NCBI GenBank assembly: GCA_023229605.1
Contig: JALNYY010000149.1
Span: 1 to 10,050 of the forward strand
From: Methylobacter sp.
GTDB lineage: Bacteria; Pseudomonadota; Gammaproteobacteria; Methylococcales; Methylomonadaceae
DNA: 10,050 nucleotides
Direction: 5' to 3'
The notes under the pieces are model-generated. The model searched no databases. It saw only the letters and a list, made by a program, of their open reading frames with translations, and had not been told where the DNA came from. Shown piece after piece: positions 6,925 to 10,050 of this stretch. Position 1 is the stretch's first letter. Each line of letters starts with the position of its first letter. A program made the translations under genes and the position numbers.

Positions 6925-7588
6925 GGCTGTGAACAGGGTAAAACAAATTAAGAGATGTCCCCAGTATCGGGAAAACGGCGGCCAATCCTTTAGTGATGAA
7001 CTCCACTGCGATGGATAAAATAATCAAACCGAATACGCGGGTAATCACATTCATACCGGTTGTTCCCAGCCAATCAGCGATTTTTTCCGCCATCAACAAA
7101 CACAACAGCACTAGCGACGCCACCGTAGCGATAACGCAGCCGGCCAGAAAATCATGATTCCAGGAAGGGTTCAAATTATGGTAAACGATAACGCTACTCA
7201 TCGCGCCGGGACCGCTCAGCAGGGGAATTGCCATCGGCACGACCGCGATAGATGCTTTATCAGCCGACTCGGCCCGTTCCTCCGGCGTGTTTCGGGAGCG
7301 GTCATGCGAAGCCTTGAGCATGGAAATCCCCATTAACAAAATGACAATACCGCCCGCAATCTGGAACGAGGGAATGCCGATACCGAAAAGTTCCAGCATA
7401 GACTTGCCGCCTACCAATGCAAACATCAGTACGGCACCCACCGACATAGCGCAAACCCAGGCGATATGCTGCCGCTCATCGGAACTTCGACGTTCAGTCA
7501 GGCTGATGAACAACGGGATAGCGCCGATAGGGTCTACCACCGACAGCAGCCCGGCCAGCATTTTGATGAACTCGTCTAATTCCGTCAT
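6887..7588 (-). CDS. MarC family (UPF0056) integral membrane protein
   Basis: This 233-residue protein has the MarC-family layout of about six membrane helices with the conserved SVVDPIGAIPLFISLT block at 16-31 and PMAIPLLSGPGAMSSVI at 118-133. A polar loop (about 92-113) separates the two halves. The family's biochemical role is unsettled; despite the name, MarC is not needed for multiple antibiotic resistance in E. coli. The gene starts two bases after the dapA stop, with GCGGAA as a weak ribosome site, so translational coupling with dapA is likely. Oddity: most family members end shortly after the equivalent of FITKGLAAVFPIL (197-209). Here a further 24 residues follow, read in a different frame from the membrane helix of the next ORF, which points to a lost stop or an overlap worth checking. 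E. coli homologues are YchE, YhgN and MarC; I cannot choose among them. Confidence 0.9.
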   Translation of the reverse strand: MTELDEFIKMLAGLLSVVDPIGAIPLFISLTERRSSDERQHIAWVCAMSVGAVLMFALVGGKSMLELFGIGIPSFQIAGGIVILLMGISMLKASHDRSRNTPEERAESADKASIAVVPMAIPLLSGPGAMSSVIVYHNLNPSWNHDFLAGCVIATVASLVLLCLLMAEKIADWLGTTGMNVITRVFGLIILSIAVEFITKGLAAVFPILGTSLNLFYPVHSLGFGGLNRQEHA

Positions 7589-7590
7589 TG

Positions 7591-8556
7591 TTATTCCGCA
7601 GCAGCGTCAACAATTTTCGTTAAGGCTTGATCGTAAGGGATATGATGTTCGGAAAGCTTGGTAAGCATCATCTGCAACTCATGAACCAGCATTGCCGCCT
7701 TATCCTTCGATAAATCCACTAAGGGTTTTCGGCATGTCCCTATATTCATACCCGCACGGTTCATGATCGATTTAATGGGCGCCGGGTTTGAACCCGATTT
7801 TAATAAGGCGCGGCAAAAACCATGAATAGCATGCATGATAATTCTGGACTGATTCAAATCCGAGCTCATGAAGCTGGCAACCAGTTCGTCCATCACCTTA
7901 GGCATAATGTTTGCCGCCACAGAAATTACACCCACACCGCCCACTGCAAGAATGGGCAAGGTCAGCGAATCATCGCCGGAAAATACCGAGAAGGGCCGGT
8001 CAAGTTGGGAAGACCGGTAGATAACCTCGGTAATTTGATCAAGATCGCCGTTAGATGCCTTTAACCCGGCTATTGACGGACAGGTTTCGCACAGCTCCAT
8101 GATCAGGTCGGCGCCAAGATCGATTCCGGTCCGGCCGGGTATGTTATAAAGAATGAGCGGTATGCCCACTTTATCCAGTTCCTGAAAATGCGCAAGTACG
8201 CCTTCGGGACTGGGCCTATTGTAATAAGGCGTTACCACCAAACAGGCATGGGCGCCAAGTTCGGCTGCCCGCTCGGTCAATCTAAGCGCTTCCCGCGTGC
8301 TGTTCGAACCGGTTCCGGGAATAACTTTGAGGGTTGTATCTCGGGCAGCTTCGATCACTGTCGACACGACCGCTTCCCATTCCTCTTTAAGCAGCGTCGG
8401 CGATTCGCCGGTTGTGCCGCACGGCACAATCGCCGCAGTTTTGCCGTCGGCGTGCAGCTTGACCAGTTCAACGAGTTTTTCCCTATTGACGGATTGCTCG
8501 GTATCGTCGACAAAGGGGGTAATAAGCGCCGCAACAGAACCTTTCAATAATTTCAT
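7591..8556 (-). CDS. dapA: 4-hydroxy-tetrahydrodipicolinate synthase (DapA)
   Basis: DapA condenses pyruvate with aspartate semialdehyde, the first committed step to diaminopimelate and lysine, in the cytosol. The protein is a TIM barrel of the DapA/NanA family. Landmarks: PCGTTGESPTL at 45-55 (T48/T49 bind the pyruvate carboxylate), TPYYNRPS with Y111, YNIPGRTG with catalytic Y137 and R142, and GLKASNGD with Schiff-base Lys K166. GVGVISVAANIMP (207-219) closes the barrel. Arg142, which positions the semialdehyde carboxylate, supports DapA over aldolases of the family. Length is 321 against about 292 for E. coli; the extra residues form a C-terminal helical tail (ending IPYDQALTKIVDAAAE). TAGGGT lies ahead of the ATG. 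A weak promoter candidate (TTGCCC, 17 bases, TATTTA) is present in the 82-base upstream gap. First gene of the string leading to corA. Confidence 0.93.
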   Translation of the reverse strand: MKLLKGSVAALITPFVDDTEQSVNREKLVELVKLHADGKTAAIVPCGTTGESPTLLKEEWEAVVSTVIEAARDTTLKVIPGTGSNSTREALRLTERAAELGAHACLVVTPYYNRPSPEGVLAHFQELDKVGIPLILYNIPGRTGIDLGADLIMELCETCPSIAGLKASNGDLDQITEVIYRSSQLDRPFSVFSGDDSLTLPILAVGGVGVISVAANIMPKVMDELVASFMSSDLNQSRIIMHAIHGFCRALLKSGSNPAPIKSIMNRAGMNIGTCRKPLVDLSKDKAAMLVHELQMMLTKLSEHHIPYDQALTKIVDAAAE

Positions 8557-8638
8557 GGTTTTTTACCCTAAATAAACGGTATTAAAGAACCGGGCAATTG
8601 CCACGTACCTTCGGTGAGAAGTTTCAGAGCGGCGCCAT

Positions 8639-9001
8639 TTAGATCATGCGTTCAGCACAATCGGCAAGTATTTCAGCTTCACAGAACGTCGCTTTAGAAT
8701 TTTTTATGATGCTTTTCGGCAAACAGGTTTGGTACTGTTTAAATCCCGCTTGCGAAATAAATACGACCTCAATGCCGGGAATACCGCAGAGATATTTCAA
8801 AAGACCCAGTGCAGCACAGCCGGTCGATTTAATATAAATTCTCGGCTTCTGACACCGGCTTTTTATAAACTTCGAAAGCTCATCGAGCCCATCCCCCGTA
8901 TTGTTGAATCGCTGTAAAAATACGGTTGCTCCCTCACTACGCTGAACGAGCAGCCATGAATTATCATCGTTATCAAGACCAAAATAGGTTTGAAGTGTCA
9001 T
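8639..9001 (-). CDS. Solo IS110-like transposase N-terminal (RuvC-like) domain, apparently catalytically degenerate
   Basis: The 120-residue protein resembles the DEDD RuvC-like domain of IS110-family transposases in order of elements: YFGLDNDDNSWLLV (family: IGIDVSKxxxDVA) at 7-19, RIYIKSTGCAALGLLKYL (family: xxxEATGxYxxxLxxxL) at 54-71, IEVVFISQAGFKQY (family: VxVVNPxxVRxFA) at 77-90, and NSKATFCEAEILADCA (family: KTDxxDAxxLAxFA) at 101-116. By this alignment only the first Asp (D10) is kept; Glu becomes K58, the Asp of KTD becomes T105, and the last Asp becomes E108. Full transposases are about 330-400 residues; this frame stops at TAA 8639 and the 82 bases before dapA contain no second domain. 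It appears more AT-rich than the neighbouring operons. It could be a decayed fragment or a domesticated protein; similarity is by eye only. Confidence 0.5.
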   Translation of the reverse strand: MTLQTYFGLDNDDNSWLLVQRSEGATVFLQRFNNTGDGLDELSKFIKSRCQKPRIYIKSTGCAALGLLKYLCGIPGIEVVFISQAGFKQYQTCLPKSIIKNSKATFCEAEILADCAERMI

Positions 9002-9041
9002 GGAATGTTTTTCACCTTGTTGTTAAGACAAGATCTATCTT

Positions 9042-9070
9042 ACTTTAATTACCGATAAAACTTATGTAAA
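9042..9070 (-). promoter_or_regulatory. Candidate sigma-70-type promoter for the 120-residue IS110-like gene
   Basis: On the minus strand TTTACA (9070-9065) and TAAAGT (9047-9042) are separated by exactly 17 bases. The start of transcription would be near 9035, leaving a leader of about 34 bases that contains AAGGTG ahead of the ATG at 9001. The -35 matches five of six consensus bases and the -10 four of six. The region is AT-rich, so chance matches are easy. Confidence 0.35.
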
Positions 9071-9109
9071 ACGTTACGGTAAATGTATAAAGATATTATA
9101 AAAACATAC

Positions 9110-9123
9110 CCACTTGAGAGTGG
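9110..9123. repeat. Short hairpin CCACT-TGAG-AGTGG
   Basis: A perfect 5-bp stem with a 4-base loop lies between the divergent genes. It is followed after a few bases by the fragment TTCCCACGCTCCGC. It has no T-run. It may be part of a dispersed repeat element together with the following hairpins. Confidence 0.35.
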
Positions 9124-9130
9124 TTCATTG

Positions 9131-9178
9131 TTCCCACGCTCCGCTGCGGAATTGATAAAAATTCTTACTTTTTATCAA
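9131..9178. repeat. Repeat fragment followed by a perfect 10-bp inverted repeat
   Basis: Positions 9131-9144 read TTCCCACGCTCCGC, the left half of a palindromic element (expected to continue GTGGGAA) that I recall as dispersed in some gammaproteobacterial genomes. Here it breaks into TGCGGAATTG instead. Immediately after, TTGATAAAAA (9152-9161) and TTTTTATCAA (9169-9178) form a perfect 10-bp stem with a 7-base loop. It lies 48 bases ahead of the amidohydrolase start and on the far side from the IS110-like gene. It could be an operator, a mini-element end or a leader hairpin; the stem is AT-rich, so a classic intrinsic terminator is unlikely. Confidence 0.5.
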
Positions 9179-9225
9179 GCCTTAGTTGTAGCATATGAGT
9201 CATCATCAAATTCACACGAGTTCCC

Positions 9226-10050
9226 ATGCCTATAGCAAACGATATACAGCAGCTACACGCACAAATGCGCGAGTGGCGGCAGCATCTGCACCGATTTCCT
9301 GAAACCGCTTTTGAAGAAACTCAAACTGCGGAATTTATCGCCGGCAAGTTGGCGGGATTCGGCCTGGAAGTTCATCAGGGCTTGGGCACAACCGGCGTTG
9401 TCGCAACGCTGTCCGCCGGGAACGGCGACAAGAAAATCGCTTTGCGGGCCGATATGGACGCCTTGTTTATTCAGGAGCAGAACGCCTTTGCCTACAAATC
9501 CCGCCACGACGGGAAAATGCATGCCTGCGGCCATGACGGCCATTCGGCGATGCTGCTGGGCGCGGCCTGCTATTTGGCTGAGCACCGCAATTTTAACGGC
9601 ACGGTGTATTTTATTTTTCAGCCTGCCGAAGAGGGCCGCGCCGGAGCCAGGCGGATGATCGATGACGGGCTGTTCGAAAAATTCCCGGCCGACTGCGTTT
9701 TCGGGCTGCACAACGTCCCCGACATTCCAACCGGGCATTTTGCGGCCAAACCCGGCGCAATGATGGCGTCATTCGACTGCTTTGAAGTCATTATTACCGG
9801 GCAGGCGACCCATGCCGCAATGCCGCATCTGGGCAATGATGCGATAGTCGCCTCCGCCCAGCTGATTACCGCGTTGCAGACCATTGTCAGCCGAACGGTT
9901 AATCCTGCCGATCCGGCGGTGGTCAGCATTACCCAGATACATGCGGGCAATACCTGGAATGCGCTGCCGGAATCGGTTTTGTTAAGAGGCACTTTCCGTT
10001 GCTTTGACAGCGCGGTTCAAAAAACCATCGCCGATAAAATCACCCGGCTG
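9226..10050 (+). CDS. M20 family amidohydrolase (hippurate hydrolase/N-acyl-amino-acid hydrolase-like), N-terminal 275 codons; continues past the window
   Basis: A zinc-type metalloamidase that cleaves N-acyl or peptide-like amide bonds of amino acid derivatives; the exact substrate is not readable. The frame from ATG 9226 runs open to the window edge. Landmarks: WRQHLHRFPETAFEE at 17-31, ALRADMDALFI at 72-82, KMHACGHDGHSAMLLG at 97-112 with metal ligands C101 and H103, FQPAEEGRAGARRMI at 131-145 (E135 general base, E136 ligand), and FGLHNVPDIPTG at 159-170 with H162. The dimerisation domain begins near 184 with GQATHAAMPHLGNDAI (H196). The Cys ligand and PAEEG place it in the M20D/HipO group rather than DapE or ArgE. 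Only a weak ribosome site (ACGAG) precedes the ATG. The C-terminal ligand His lies outside the window. It is divergent from all other genes here. Some M20D members act as N-acetyl-diaminopimelate deacetylases, but proximity to dapA is not evidence enough to assign that. Confidence 0.93.
   Translation, partial: MPIANDIQQLHAQMREWRQHLHRFPETAFEETQTAEFIAGKLAGFGLEVHQGLGTTGVVATLSAGNGDKKIALRADMDALFIQEQNAFAYKSRHDGKMHACGHDGHSAMLLGAACYLAEHRNFNGTVYFIFQPAEEGRAGARRMIDDGLFEKFPADCVFGLHNVPDIPTGHFAAKPGAMMASFDCFEVIITGQATHAAMPHLGNDAIVASAQLITALQTIVSRTVNPADPAVVSITQIHAGNTWNALPESVLLRGTFRCFDSAVQKTIADKITRL

Noticed and set aside
9253..9992. Two minus-strand ORFs (9253-9738 and 9618-9992) opposite the amidohydrolase
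   Set aside because: The plus-strand frame carries all M20 metal-site motifs without interruption, so these are antisense shadows.

Overview
The window looks like chromosomal DNA of a gammaproteobacterium. Base composition is moderate, genes are tightly packed, and Shine-Dalgarno sites are recognisable. The proteins (KdpFABC, CorA, MarC, DapA, an M20 amidohydrolase) have a proteobacterial character. A partial 'TTCCCACGCTCCGC' repeat near 9131 recalls a dispersed repeat I associate with methanotroph-type genomes (Methylococcales). That placement is a guess from memory, not something the sequence proves.

Layout. Everything up to about 9000 lies on the minus strand, so the genes read from right to left. 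Positions 1-4244 hold a high-affinity potassium uptake operon, kdpF-kdpA-kdpB-kdpC, with kdpC cut by the window edge. It starts from an AT-rich region containing a T-rich element (4295-4315) that closely resembles the KdpE operator of E. coli kdpFABC. No kdpD or kdpE is in view; they could lie beyond position 1. Between kdp and the next operon is an AT-rich gap of about 600 bases (4245-4859). It is mostly empty but holds a well-formed 30-codon ORF with a good ribosome binding site and one predicted membrane helix (4567-4659).

Positions 4860-8556 form a compact gene string, transcribed dapA - marC - small membrane/coiled-coil ORF - HAD phosphatase - corA, with gaps of only a few bases or overlaps. 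It joins lysine/diaminopimelate synthesis (DapA) to two integral membrane proteins (MarC, and the CorA Mg/Co channel) and a cytosolic HAD-IB phosphatase. The marC/small-ORF junction is odd: the membrane helix of the small protein is encoded out of frame inside the marC tail, and its frame has no ATG, GTG or TTG ahead of that helix.

Upstream of dapA is a solo 120-residue protein (8639-9001) that resembles the N-terminal RuvC-like domain of IS110-family transposases. Three of the four catalytic acidic positions appear altered, and no C-terminal transposase domain follows. A 220-base divergent intergenic region (9002-9225) contains a putative promoter, a short hairpin, the repeat fragment and a perfect 10-bp inverted repeat. 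From 9226 to the right edge, on the plus strand, is the first 275 codons of an M20 (hippurate hydrolase/amidohydrolase-like) metallopeptidase.

Most of the window is well-understood housekeeping and transport. The parts worth a second look are the small membrane ORF beside kdp, the marC overlap, and the degenerate solo IS110-like protein. I found no CRISPR array, tRNA, rRNA or convincing defence system.
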